Assembly (NCBI GenBank): GCA_012799425.1
Contig: JAAZLF010000325.1
Location: 1-8,342 of the forward strand
DNA from: Actinomycetales bacterium
GTDB lineage: Bacteria; Actinomycetota; Actinomycetes; Actinomycetales; Dermabacteraceae
Direction: 5' to 3'
Length of the DNA stretch: 8,342 bases
The translations under genes and the position numbers were made by a program. The notes beneath the pieces were generated by a model. It had not been told where the DNA came from. It saw only the letters and a program-made list of their open reading frames with translations, and searched no databases. Positions within the stretch are counted from its first letter, which is position 1, and every line of letters starts with the position of its first letter. Of the stretch, positions 1 to 7,038 are shown piece by piece.

Positions 1-1
1 A

Positions 2-1654
2 TCACTTGGTGATCTGGTGGTACAGCGGCACGGTGTCCCAGCCGTACTCCACGTCGGAGACCAGGGTGGAGTAGCCGCCGATGGTGTTCTGGTACCAGAG
101 CGGAAGGACGGGCAGGTCGCGGATGAGCAGCGCCTCCGCCTCCTGCCACAGGGCGATCGCCTCGTCCTCGGACTCGGCCGCGAGGCCGTCGGCGAGCAGC
201 TGGTCGAACTCGGGGTTCTTGTAGTCGCCGTCGTTCGAGCCCTTGCCGTCCGCCGCGGCGGAGCCGTAGAGCGGGCCCAGGAAGTTGTAGGCCGAGGGGT
301 AGTCGGCCTGCCAACCCGAGCGCCAGGTGCCCATCAGCTCGCGCTTGCGGATCTGCTCGCGCATCTCGCCGAAGGCCGGGAACGGGGTGGGCTTCGCCTC
401 GATGCCGAGCACGTTGGTCAGCGAGTTGCAGACAGCCTCGACCCAGTCCGAGTGCGGGCCGTCGGCGTTGTAGGCGAGAGTCAGGGGACCCTCGAAGGGC
501 TTGATCGCCTCGGCCTCCTCCCACAGCTTCTTCGCCTCGGCCTCGTCGAACTCGAGCACCTCCGCGCCGGGGAGGTCGGTCGCGCCACCGCCGGGGATCA
601 CCGGGGAGACGAAATCGGTGGCCGGGGTGCGGGTGCCGAAGAAGAGGTTGTCGCAGATCGACTGGCGATCGATCGCCCGGGAGAGCGCCTGGCGGCGCAG
701 CGGACCGGCCTCGCCCTCGAAGTTCGGGTCGTACCCCGGCAGCGTGATCGACTGGAACACGGCGCCGGGTGCGTTGACGGCCCGGTCGCCGAGGTCGTCC
801 TCGAAGGTGGCCAGTGCCGAGCCAGGGAGCTGATCGACCACGTCGACGTTGTCCGACTGCAGATCGAGGTACATCGTCTCCGGGTCCTGGTACACCGTGA
901 AGGTGATCCCGGCGTTCTGCGGGGCGCGCGGGCCGTCGTAGGACTCGTTGGGCACGAGCACTAGCGACTGGTCGTGCGTCCAGGACTCGAGCTTGTACGG
1001 GCCGTTGGCCAGCGGGGCCTCGCCGTAGGCGTCGATGTCGTCGAAGGCGGTCGGCGGCAGGGGCATGTAGGCGGAGTAGCCCAGGCGGGTCGGGAAGTCC
1101 GACTGCGCGGAGACCAGGCGCGCGGTGAAGGTGGTGTCGTCCACGACCTCCAGGCCGGAGAGCGTGGCGTCGGCGGCGACGCCCTCGGCCGAGAGCTCGT
1201 CATAGCCCTCGAAGGGCTCGAAGAAGTACTGGCCGAGCTGGGCGTTGGCAGCGTTGGCGCCGAAGCTCCAGGCGTTGACGAAGTCCTGCGCGGTGATCGG
1301 GGTGGAGCCGTCGGAGTAGGTCAGGCCCTCACGGATCTTGATGGTCCAGTTCTGGTTGTCCTCGGACTCGATGGACTCCGCGAGATCGTTCTCGGCGGTG
1401 CCGTCCGCCGTGTAGTAGACCAGCCCGGCGAAGAGCATCACGATGATGCGACCGCCGCCGACCTCGCCGGTGTTGGTGGGGATCAGCGGGTTCTCGGGCT
1501 CGGTGGTGTTCGCGAAGATCGGCTCTCCGGTGCCACCGCCGTCACCACCGTTGCCGGCGCCGCCGCCGTCATCGCCGCCGCCGCAGGCCGCAAGGGTGAG
1601 AGCGGCACCGCCGGCAGCGGTGCCCAGCATCATTGATCGACGTGAGAAGGCCAT
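2..1654 (-). CDS. ABC transporter substrate-binding lipoprotein, oligopeptide/dipeptide (OppA/DppA, SBP family 5) type
   Basis: A complete 550-residue protein that should capture peptides outside the membrane and deliver them to an ABC permease. The N-terminus has an arginine pair (SRRSMML, residues 4-10), a hydrophobic stretch and a lipobox LAAC with the acylated Cys at 24. A Gly/Asp-rich tether follows (about 25-43). The mature domain shows family-5 features: ENPLIPTNTGE (54-64), the W-x-I-x-I-R-E-G-L-x-Y-S-D-G segment near 103-116, AQDFVNAW (122-129), LRRQALSRAIDR in the middle, and a C-terminal LPVLPLWY motif. Length is normal for OppA-like proteins. The ATG at 1654 is preceded by AGGAG with a 5-nt gap, which supports this start. 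Permease and ATPase genes are absent here and could lie beyond the left edge, downstream on the same strand. The arginine pair suggests Tat export, but Sec cannot be excluded. The family is clear; the actual ligand is not known. Confidence 0.93.
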   Translation of the reverse strand: MAFSRRSMMLGTAAGGAALTLAACGGGDDGGGAGNGGDGGGTGEPIFANTTEPENPLIPTNTGEVGGGRIIVMLFAGLVYYTADGTAENDLAESIESEDNQNWTIKIREGLTYSDGSTPITAQDFVNAWSFGANAANAQLGQYFFEPFEGYDELSAEGVAADATLSGLEVVDDTTFTARLVSAQSDFPTRLGYSAYMPLPPTAFDDIDAYGEAPLANGPYKLESWTHDQSLVLVPNESYDGPRAPQNAGITFTVYQDPETMYLDLQSDNVDVVDQLPGSALATFEDDLGDRAVNAPGAVFQSITLPGYDPNFEGEAGPLRRQALSRAIDRQSICDNLFFGTRTPATDFVSPVIPGGGATDLPGAEVLEFDEAEAKKLWEEAEAIKPFEGPLTLAYNADGPHSDWVEAVCNSLTNVLGIEAKPTPFPAFGEMREQIRKRELMGTWRSGWQADYPSAYNFLGPLYGSAAADGKGSNDGDYKNPEFDQLLADGLAAESEDEAIALWQEAEALLIRDLPVLPLWYQNTIGGYSTLVSDVEYGWDTVPLYHQITK

Positions 1655-1685
1655 GGAGACTCCTGGGATGACTCGGGTTCGTGAG

Positions 1686-1704
1686 CCGCACGATCATTGT
1701 GCGG
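1686..1704. promoter_or_regulatory. Inverted repeat, possible operator or 5' leader hairpin
   Basis: CCGCAC (1686-1691) and GTGCGG (1699-1704) form a perfect 6-bp inverted repeat around a 7-base spacer. The outer bases GTG and CAC extend it if a 2-base AG bulge is allowed. It sits at the expected transcription start or early leader of the minus-strand lipoprotein gene, 30-50 bases upstream of its ATG. It could bind a regulator or fold in mRNA. The function is inferred. Confidence 0.3.
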
Positions 1705-1706
1705 CA

Positions 1707-1735
1707 CCGATCCAGTGTGCACCCTTAAAAGTCAA
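1707..1735 (-). promoter_or_regulatory. Possible promoter of the peptide-binding lipoprotein gene
   Basis: On the minus strand a good -35-like hexamer TTGACT (1730-1735) is followed after 17 bases by GATCGG (1707-1712), a poor -10 match. It lies about 50-80 bases upstream of the ATG at 1654, in the only AT-richer patch of the intergenic region. The -35 is visible; assigning the -10 is inference. Confidence 0.3.
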
Positions 1736-1742
1736 CTGCAAT

Positions 1743-1753
1743 CCACCTGGTGG
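1743..1753. promoter_or_regulatory. Short palindrome CCACC-T-GGTGG, possible operator
   Basis: A perfect 5-bp inverted repeat around a central T lies just upstream of the TTGACT -35-like hexamer of the lipoprotein gene and about 100 bases upstream of pgi. Its location between divergent genes suits a regulator site, but an 11-base palindrome can occur by chance in GC-rich DNA. Confidence 0.22.
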
Positions 1754-1853
1754 TAACGCTTAGGTCTCGGCGGGGTTCCGTCGCACGTCACCGGGCAGAG
1801 GGAACTGACTGCACGACTCCCCCTTGTCCCGTCCCGCAGTGTTCAATGGCTGT

Positions 1854-3548
1854 ATGACTGCTCCTTCTTCACCCGCCGCCCCCATCGACCCGACCTCCAC
1901 CGACGCCTGGGCCGAGCTCGAGGCTCACAACCTCGCCCTCGACGGTTCCCTGCGTGAGTGGTTCGACGCCGATCCGCAGCGTGCGGAGCGCTTCACGCAC
2001 ACCGCGGCCGATCTGCACGTCGATCTGTCCAAGAACCTGATCACGCCCGAAACCTCGGAGCTGCTGCTGCGGCTGGCACGCGAGGTGGGTGTCGAGGAGC
2101 GGCGCGACGCGATGTTCGCCGGTGCCCACATCAACACCACCGAGGACCGCGCCGTGCTCCACACCGCGCTGCGCCGCCCGGCGGGCTCCTCCCCTTCCCT
2201 CGTGGTGGATGGCCAGAACATCGATGAGGACGTGCGAGGCACCCTGCACCGCGTCTACGACTTCGCGGACAAGGTCCGCTCGGGCGAGTGGACCGGTGTG
2301 ACCGGCAAGCGGATCCAGACCGTGCTGAACATCGGCATCGGCGGCAGCGATCTCGGGCCGGTGATGGTCTACGAGGCGCTGAAGCCCCTGGCCCAGGACG
2401 GTCTCGAGGCCCGCTTCATCTCCAACATCGACCCCACCGACGCCTACGCCACCACGAAGGATCTCGATCCCGAGACCACCCTGGTGATCGTCGCGTCGAA
2501 GACCTTCACCACGCAGGAGACCCTCACCAACGCCCGCCTGGTGCGGCAGTGGCTGCTGGGCGCCCTGCGGGAGAACGCGGGCCTCACCGCAGAGCAGGAG
2601 AAGGAGGCCGTAGCCAAGCACTTCGTCGCCGTCTCCACGGCGCTGGACAAGGTCGAGGCCTTCGGCATCGATCCCGACAACGCCTTCGGGTTCTGGGACT
2701 GGGTGGGCGGCCGCTACTCGGTGGACTCCGCGATCGGTACGGTGCTGGCGACCGTGCTGGGGCCGGACGCCTTCGAGGAGCTGCTGGATGGCTTCCACGC
2801 GATGGATGAGCACTTCCGCACCGCCCCGGCGGCCCAGAACGTGCCGCTGCTGATGGGCATGCTGAACATCTGGAACGTGAACTTCCTGGAGGCGGAGACG
2901 CACGCGGTGCTCCCCTACTCCCAGTACCTGCACCGCTTCCCCGCCTACCTCCAGCAGCTCACGATGGAGTCCAACGGCAAGGCCGTGCGCTGGGACGGCT
3001 CGCTCGCCACCACCGAGACCGGCGAGGTCTTCTGGGGTGAGCCCGGCACCAACGGCCAGCACGCCTTCTACCAGCTGATCCATCAGGGCACCCGAGTGGT
3101 CCCGGCGGACTTCATCGCCTTCGCGACCCCGAACCACGCGCTCAAGGACGGCGAGCAGGACGTCCACGAGCTGTTCCTGGCGAACTTCTTCGCCCAGACC
3201 AAGGCGCTCGCCTTCGGCAAGAGCGCCGAGGAGGTCCGCGCCGAGGGCACCGAGGGCCCGCTGGTCGCGGCCCGGGAGTTCTCCGGCGACCGCCCCACCA
3301 CCTCGATCATGGCGCCGAAGCTGACCCCGTCCGTGCTGGGCCAGCTGATCGCGCTGTACGAGCACATCACGTTCGTGCAGGGCATCGTGTGGGGCATCAA
3401 CTCCTTCGACCAGTGGGGCGTGGAGCTGGGCAAGCAGCTGGCGAAGGACCTCGCCGGCGCCGTCGCGGGTGATGAGGCCGCGATCTCGGGCGAGGACTCC
3501 TCCACCGAGAGCCTGATCCGCTACTACCTCACGCACCGCGAGGGCTGA
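1854..3548 (+). CDS. pgi: Glucose-6-phosphate isomerase
   Basis: A cytoplasmic enzyme of glycolysis and gluconeogenesis that interconverts glucose-6-phosphate and fructose-6-phosphate. From the ATG at 1854 it is 564 residues, close to the 549 of E. coli Pgi, and it aligns with that protein over its whole length. Both family signatures are present: [14 protein letters not shown] (282-295) and the [18 protein letters not shown] segment (510-527). Expected catalytic residues are Glu372 in MESNGK, His403 in [10 protein letters not shown] and Lys527 in VELGK. The sugar-phosphate loop GIGGSDLG (161-168) and SKTFTTQET (215-223) are intact. In-frame TTG (1824) and GTG (1839) codons lie upstream, but homology starts after the ATG. 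No SD precedes any of the three. TTCAAT (1842-1847) sits where a -10 would be for a leaderless transcript starting at the ATG. The lipoprotein gene is divergent upstream, and a stem-loop follows the stop within 10 bases. Function is very secure; the start is fairly secure. Confidence 0.97.
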   Translation: MTAPSSPAAPIDPTSTDAWAELEAHNLALDGSLREWFDADPQRAERFTHTAADLHVDLSKNLITPETSELLLRLAREVGVEERRDAMFAGAHINTTEDRAVLHTALRRPAGSSPSLVVDGQNIDEDVRGTLHRVYDFADKVRSGEWTGVTGKRIQTVLNIGIGGSDLGPVMVYEALKPLAQDGLEARFISNIDPTDAYATTKDLDPETTLVIVASKTFTTQETLTNARLVRQWLLGALRENAGLTAEQEKEAVAKHFVAVSTALDKVEAFGIDPDNAFGFWDWVGGRYSVDSAIGTVLATVLGPDAFEELLDGFHAMDEHFRTAPAAQNVPLLMGMLNIWNVNFLEAETHAVLPYSQYLHRFPAYLQQLTMESNGKAVRWDGSLATTETGEVFWGEPGTNGQHAFYQLIHQGTRVVPADFIAFATPNHALKDGEQDVHELFLANFFAQTKALAFGKSAEEVRAEGTEGPLVAAREFSGDRPTTSIMAPKLTPSVLGQLIALYEHITFVQGIVWGINSFDQWGVELGKQLAKDLAGAVAGDEAAISGEDSSTESLIRYYLTHREG

Positions 3549-3555
3549 GCCGGCC

Positions 3556-3582
3556 GCAGCCGCGGCCACTGGCCGCGGCTGC
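3556..3582 (+). terminator. GC-rich stem-loop after pgi, likely terminator without T-tract
   Basis: A perfect 12-bp inverted repeat, GCAGCCGCGGCC (3556-3567) and GGCCGCGGCTGC (3571-3582), surrounds a 3-base loop ACT, starting 7 bases after the pgi stop. No run of T follows, which is common for actinobacterial terminators. A second palindrome GCCAGCTGGC (3581-3590) overlaps the right arm and could form a competing fold. The structure is visible; its role as terminator is inferred from position. Confidence 0.6.
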
Positions 3583-3588
3583 CAGCTG

Positions 3589-3647
3589 GCCGCTCGCCCG
3601 TCGCCACAGGCCACTCGCCACGGGCCACGGGCCACGGGCCACGGGCC
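3589..3647. repeat. Heptamer tandem repeat (GCCACGG)n
   Basis: Eight consecutive 7-base units, all beginning GCC, run in exact register from 3589 to 3644 and end in a partial GCC. In order they are GCCGCTC, GCCCGTC, GCCACAG, GCCACTC and then GCCACGG four times. The first four are degenerate and the last four identical, as expected of an array growing at one end by slippage. It lies in noncoding DNA between the convergent pgi and MFS genes. It is not CRISPR, since there are no spacers. Copy number may vary between strains. Confidence 0.9.
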
Positions 3648-3649
3648 GA

Positions 3650-3702
3650 ACAGTCTGCTGGCGAACCACATCCCCGTCGGATCTGGTTCGCCAGCAGACT
3701 GT
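3650..3702. terminator. Long perfect inverted repeat (19-bp stem), likely bidirectional terminator
   Basis: ACAGTCTGCTGGCGAACCA (3650-3668) is the exact reverse complement of 3684-3702. Inside the 15-base interval, after a C-C mismatch, ATCC (3670-3673) pairs with GGAT (3679-3682) around the loop CCGTC. The hairpin therefore has 23 paired positions in 53 bases. It sits between two converging genes, 21 bases beyond the MFS stop, and should end transcription from both sides. There is no T-tract on either strand. The stem is longer and less GC-only than the other terminator-like hairpins here, so it could instead be a dispersed repeat element. Confidence 0.6.
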
Positions 3703-3723
3703 CGAGCCGAGATACGGCGACGA

Positions 3724-5154
3724 TCAGGCCAGGTAGTCCACCTCGCGGGTCTCCTTGCCGATCAGCAGCGCGACGATAGTGATCACGGCGGCGAGGCTCA
3801 GGTAGCCGCCCACGAGCCACAGCCCGCCGTCCAGCGCCTGCCACAGCGCGATCATCGCGTACGGCGCGGGGGCGGCCCCGATCACGGAGGCCATGTTGTA
3901 GCTGACAGCACTGCCGGTGTAGCGCACGTCGGCCTTGAACATCTCGGGCAGGAACGCGGCCATCGGGCCGAACGTCAGACCCATCAGCGTGAAGCCGAGG
4001 ATCAGGGCGGCCATCACGCCGACGGTCCCGCCCTGCATCAGCGGCTCGACGAGGAAGCCGAAGCACCCGATCGCGGCGGTGACGCCCAGCAGCAGCTTCC
4101 GGCGACCCAGACGGTCTGCGAGGGGCCCGGAGACGAGGGTGAAGATGCCGAAGAAGACCACGCCGATGATCAGCATGGTGAGGAACTGCGGGCGCTCGTA
4201 GCCGAGGCCGGGAGCGAAGCCCGCGGCGTCGAACGGCTTGCCGGCGGCCTCGGCGGCGGCGCGCGCGGTCTCCTCGTCGGCGGCAGTGGTGCCGACGACC
4301 ATGAGGAACGCGGTCATCAGGTAGAAGAGCACATAGGTCGCGACCATCGCGATCGTGGCGAGGATCAGCGGCTTCCAGGCGGTGCGGAACACGCGTGCGA
4401 TCGGCACCGCGGCGACCCGCTCCTCGTCGATGACCTTCTGGAAGGCCGGGCTCTCCATGAGCTTCAGGCGCACCCACAGCCCCACCACCACCAGGAAGGC
4501 GGAGAGCAGGAACGGTACTCGCCAGCCCCAGGACATGAACTGCTCATCCGTCAGCTGCAGGCTCAGCAGCACGAACAGCACATTGGACAGGACGAAGCCG
4601 AGCGGGGCTCCCAGCTGCGGGAAGGTGCCATAGAGGGCTCGCTTGCCGGGCGGGGCGTTCTCGGTGGCCAGCAGCGCCGCGCCGGACCATTCACCGCCCA
4701 GCCCGATGCCCTGGCAGAAGCGCAGCAGCACCAGGATCGACGGGGCGATGATCTCGAAGCCGGGAGTCGAGGCGGTGGGCAGCACACCGATCAGGAAGGT
4801 CGCGATGCCCATCACCAGCAGGCTCGCCACGAGCGTGGTCTTCCGGCCGACGCGGTCGCCGAAGTGGCCGAAGAGCAGCGATCCCACCGGCCGGGCGATG
4901 AAGGCGACGCCGAACACGGCGAAGGAGCTCAGCAGCTGGTTCGCGGCGGTCTGCGTGGGGAAGAACAGTGCCGGGAAGACCAGCGAGGCCGCAGTGGCAT
5001 AGGCGTAGAAGTCGAAGAACTCGATCGTCGTGCCGACCATGGAGGCGGTGATGACGCGCCCGCGCGTGTTCGCGGGGGCGGCGGCGGGCGCCGGCCCCGG
5101 GGTCGGAGCGTCGGGCGGGGAGGGGTGCTGCACGGTGTTCACGACGGGCGACAC
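3724..5154 (-). CDS. MFS transporter, metabolite:H+ symporter (MHS) type
   Basis: An integral membrane protein of 476 residues with about 12 hydrophobic segments, expected to co-transport a small metabolite, often an organic acid or zwitterion, with protons. Family marks: GTTIEFFDFYAYATAA at the first membrane helix (41-56); motif A GHFGDRVGRK between helices 2 and 3 (96-105); RFCQGIGLGGEWSGA (145-159), typical of the ShiA/ProP/KgtP branch; and a second motif A copy GPLADRLGRRK (343-353). A Pro/Ala-rich cytoplasmic tail of about 30 residues precedes helix 1. The GTG at 5154 is chosen because GGGGG lies 4-5 bases upstream; GTG at 5142 is an alternative. The ATG at 5370 is rejected because the extra residues show no family similarity and would overlap the flotillin start. 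A loop of about 35 residues (288-322), Ala/Glu-rich, lies between helices 7 and 8. The substrate cannot be read from the sequence. It is divergent from the flotillin gene. Confidence 0.88.
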   Translation of the reverse strand: MSPVVNTVQHPSPPDAPTPGPAPAAAPANTRGRVITASMVGTTIEFFDFYAYATAASLVFPALFFPTQTAANQLLSSFAVFGVAFIARPVGSLLFGHFGDRVGRKTTLVASLLVMGIATFLIGVLPTASTPGFEIIAPSILVLLRFCQGIGLGGEWSGAALLATENAPPGKRALYGTFPQLGAPLGFVLSNVLFVLLSLQLTDEQFMSWGWRVPFLLSAFLVVVGLWVRLKLMESPAFQKVIDEERVAAVPIARVFRTAWKPLILATIAMVATYVLFYLMTAFLMVVGTTAADEETARAAAEAAGKPFDAAGFAPGLGYERPQFLTMLIIGVVFFGIFTLVSGPLADRLGRRKLLLGVTAAIGCFGFLVEPLMQGGTVGVMAALILGFTLMGLTFGPMAAFLPEMFKADVRYTGSAVSYNMASVIGAAPAPYAMIALWQALDGGLWLVGGYLSLAAVITIVALLIGKETREVDYLA

Positions 5155-5170
5155 TAGACCCCCGGTTCCG

Positions 5171-5187
5171 CCATTCGGACCATTCGG
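5171..5187. repeat. Tandem direct repeat CCATTCGG in the MFS gene leader
   Basis: CCATTCGG occurs at 5171-5178 and again at 5180-5187, a 9-base period, 17-33 bases upstream of the chosen MFS start. In mRNA sense it reads CCGAATGG twice. Such spacing could be a binding site for a regulator or a leader element; chance duplication is equally possible. The rest of the 5155-5350 divergent region shows no convincing sigma-70-type promoter on either strand. Confidence 0.35.
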
Positions 5188-5350
5188 CCGGATCGTGAGA
5201 CGAAAGTCGCCGTGGAAGATCTTCTCGCGCGGTCGGTGCGCGGCCGGGGCCGAGGTCACAACTGCGTCTCCGGTCCCGGAACGGAAGGGCAGGGCGGTCC
5301 GTGAGATGGGATGATGCCCTCGGCATGCCTGTACCGACTGAGGGGAACCC

Positions 5351-6910
5351 ATGGAACTGCTGATACCCACCGTGGTGGTGGTCGCAGCGATCGTGCTCGC
5401 GCTGCTGATCGGGCTGATCGTGCTGACACGCAGCTACCGCATCGCGGCGCCGAACGAGGCTCTGATCATCACCGGCCGCAACACGAAGACCAGTCCGACC
5501 GGGGACATCGACCTGGAGTCCGGCAGCGCCCGGGTCATCATCGGCGGCCGCGCGATCGTGCGTCCCATCCTCGACCGCGCCTTCGTGCTCAGCCTGAGCT
5601 CGCGGCAGATCCCGGTCGAGGTCGAGGGCTATTCGATGAACGGCATCTTCCTGCGCCTGCGCGGGGTGGCGCAGGTCAAGGTCGGCGGGAACATCGAGGA
5701 TGTCCGCAAGGCTTCCCAGCGGTTCCTGGACCAGCAGCAGCAGATCGACCACTACACCCAGGGGATCCTCTCGGGCACGCTGCGCGCTGTGGTGGGCACG
5801 CTGAGCGTCGAGCAGATCATCCGTGACCGCGCCTCCTTCGCGAGCCAGGTGCAGGCCGAGGCCGAGCACTCGATGAACAACCAGGGCCTGGTCATCGACA
5901 CCTTCCAGATCTCCGCGATCGAGGACGACGGCTCGTACCTGCGCGACTGGGGACGTCCCGAGGCGGCTCTGGTGGCCAAGCGCGCCGCGATCGCCGAGTC
6001 GGACGCGAACCGTGAGTCCACGCAGGCGAGCAACATCAACCTGCAGCAGGAGGCCGAGTCCAAGCAGGCCTTCGACCTCCGCAACGCGGAGATCAAGGAG
6101 GAGACGGACGCTCGTCAGGCCGTGGCGGATGCCTCCGGGCCCCTGGCTCGCGCCGCGCAGCAGCAGCGGATCATCGAGCAGGAAGAGCTCATCGCTGTGC
6201 GCAACAACGACCTGCGCGAGAAGCAGCTGGTCGCCGAGGTCCACAAGCCGGCCGAGGCCAAGCGGTACGCCGAGCAGCAGGATGCGGACTCCAAGAAGTA
6301 CACGCACATCGCCGAGTCGGAGGCGCAGCTGACCGACGAGCGCAACCGCGCCGAGTCCCGCAGGATCACCGCGGACGCGGAGGCCCACGCGATCGAGGCC
6401 CGTGGCCGGGCCGAGGCCGAGGTCGAGCTGCAGCGCCGTTCGAAGGATGCCGAGGCCGTGCGCCTCGAGGGCCAGGCAGAGGCCGACTCCCTGCGTGCCA
6501 AGGGAGAGGCCGAGGCCGCATCGATCCGGGCCAAGGGTGACGCAGAGGCGGAGACCACCCGTGCCCGTGCCGAGGCGTACAAGCAGTTCAACGACGCCGC
6601 GGTTCTCGCCCAGGTGCTCGAGGTCCTGCCCGAGGTCGCCGGCGAGCTGGCCGCTCCGTACTCGAACATCGACAACCTCTCGGTGTTCTCCACCGATGGC
6701 GAGTCGAAGATCGGCCAGAACATCTCGGTGGGTCTGGCCCAGGTGCTCGACATGGTCAAGTCCACCACCGGGGTGGATTTCCAGGACACGCTCCAGCGCG
6801 CCGCCGACGGCGGCCGCGAGGTGCGCGCCCAGTCCGAGCAGACGGACAGCGCAACGCGCAGTGTCCCGTCGGCCGAGTCCACGGACGACGAGGCCTCCGC
6901 CGACGCCTGA
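5351..6910 (+). CDS. floT: Flotillin-like SPFH/band 7 membrane scaffold protein
   Basis: A 519-residue protein of the bacterial flotillin (FloT/YuaG) family, which oligomerises at the inner face of the membrane and organises ordered membrane domains. Visible parts in order: one N-terminal hydrophobic segment (about 3-26); an SPFH/band 7 domain (about 27-195) with NEALIITGR, SLSSRQIPVEVEGYS and the region ending DTFQISAIEDDGSYLRDWGRPEAA; a long charged coiled coil (about 200-410) with the flotillin-typical A/E/K/R-rich repeats such as KGEAEAASIRAKGDAEAE; a conserved helical C-terminal part (YKQFNDAAVLAQVLEVLPEVAGELAAP, about 410-436); and an acidic, Ser/Asp-rich tail to 519. Length matches B. 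subtilis FloT (509). GAGGGG lies 5 bases before the ATG, so the start is secure. In Bacillus the partner YuaF (NfeD type) is adjacent; here neither neighbour is NfeD. A hairpin terminator follows the stop, so it is probably monocistronic. Confidence 0.94.
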   Translation: MELLIPTVVVVAAIVLALLIGLIVLTRSYRIAAPNEALIITGRNTKTSPTGDIDLESGSARVIIGGRAIVRPILDRAFVLSLSSRQIPVEVEGYSMNGIFLRLRGVAQVKVGGNIEDVRKASQRFLDQQQQIDHYTQGILSGTLRAVVGTLSVEQIIRDRASFASQVQAEAEHSMNNQGLVIDTFQISAIEDDGSYLRDWGRPEAALVAKRAAIAESDANRESTQASNINLQQEAESKQAFDLRNAEIKEETDARQAVADASGPLARAAQQQRIIEQEELIAVRNNDLREKQLVAEVHKPAEAKRYAEQQDADSKKYTHIAESEAQLTDERNRAESRRITADAEAHAIEARGRAEAEVELQRRSKDAEAVRLEGQAEADSLRAKGEAEAASIRAKGDAEAETTRARAEAYKQFNDAAVLAQVLEVLPEVAGELAAPYSNIDNLSVFSTDGESKIGQNISVGLAQVLDMVKSTTGVDFQDTLQRAADGGREVRAQSEQTDSATRSVPSAESTDDEASADA

Positions 6911-6931
6911 GCGTCGTAGCAGTCCTCTGCC

Positions 6932-6969
6932 AGCGCCCCGGCCCCTCCTCGCGGAAGGGCCGGGGCGCT
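6932..6969 (+). terminator. Strong GC-rich hairpin terminator after the flotillin gene
   Basis: AGCGCCCCGGCCC (6932-6944) pairs perfectly with GGGCCGGGGCGCT (6957-6969). Inside, after one C-A mismatch, TCC (6946-6948) pairs with GGA (6953-6955) around the loop TCGC. Total is 16 base pairs, 22 bases after the flotillin stop. No T-tract follows. It separates the flotillin unit from the pfk gene, which has its own promoter candidate downstream. Confidence 0.75.
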
Positions 6970-7038
6970 CTGCTGCGTGCGCATGACGCGCCCCGAGCGG
7001 CCCCGGCGCGGTCCTGCGCTGAACAGGGAAAGTGGTCC

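Noticed and set aside
1824..1853. A ten-residue pgi extension from the TTG at 1824
   Set aside because: There is no SD before TTG or GTG, homology begins after the ATG, and the ATG fits a leaderless start.
3589..3647. The heptamer array considered as a CRISPR array
   Set aside because: Units are 7 bases and directly adjacent, with no spacers and no cas genes nearby.
1869..3671. A 600-codon open frame antisense to pgi
   Set aside because: It lies wholly opposite the well-supported pgi gene, has low-complexity Gly/Val/Arg/Gln composition typical of GC-rich shadow frames, and its first residues come from translating the heptamer repeats.
5155..5370. A 72-residue N-terminal extension of the MFS transporter from the ATG at 5370
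   Set aside because: The added residues have no similarity to the family, would overlap the flotillin start codon on the other strand, and the GTG at 5154 has a usable SD.
4691..6388. A 565-codon minus-strand open frame across the flotillin gene and the MFS start
   Set aside because: It spans two real genes in the wrong frame, shows no recognisable domain, and is explained by the absence of stops in GC-rich DNA.
6350..6580. Repetitive Ala/Glu-rich DNA in the flotillin gene considered as a separate tandem repeat
   Set aside because: The period follows the coiled-coil KGEAEA-type heptads normal for flotillins, so it is protein-level repetition.
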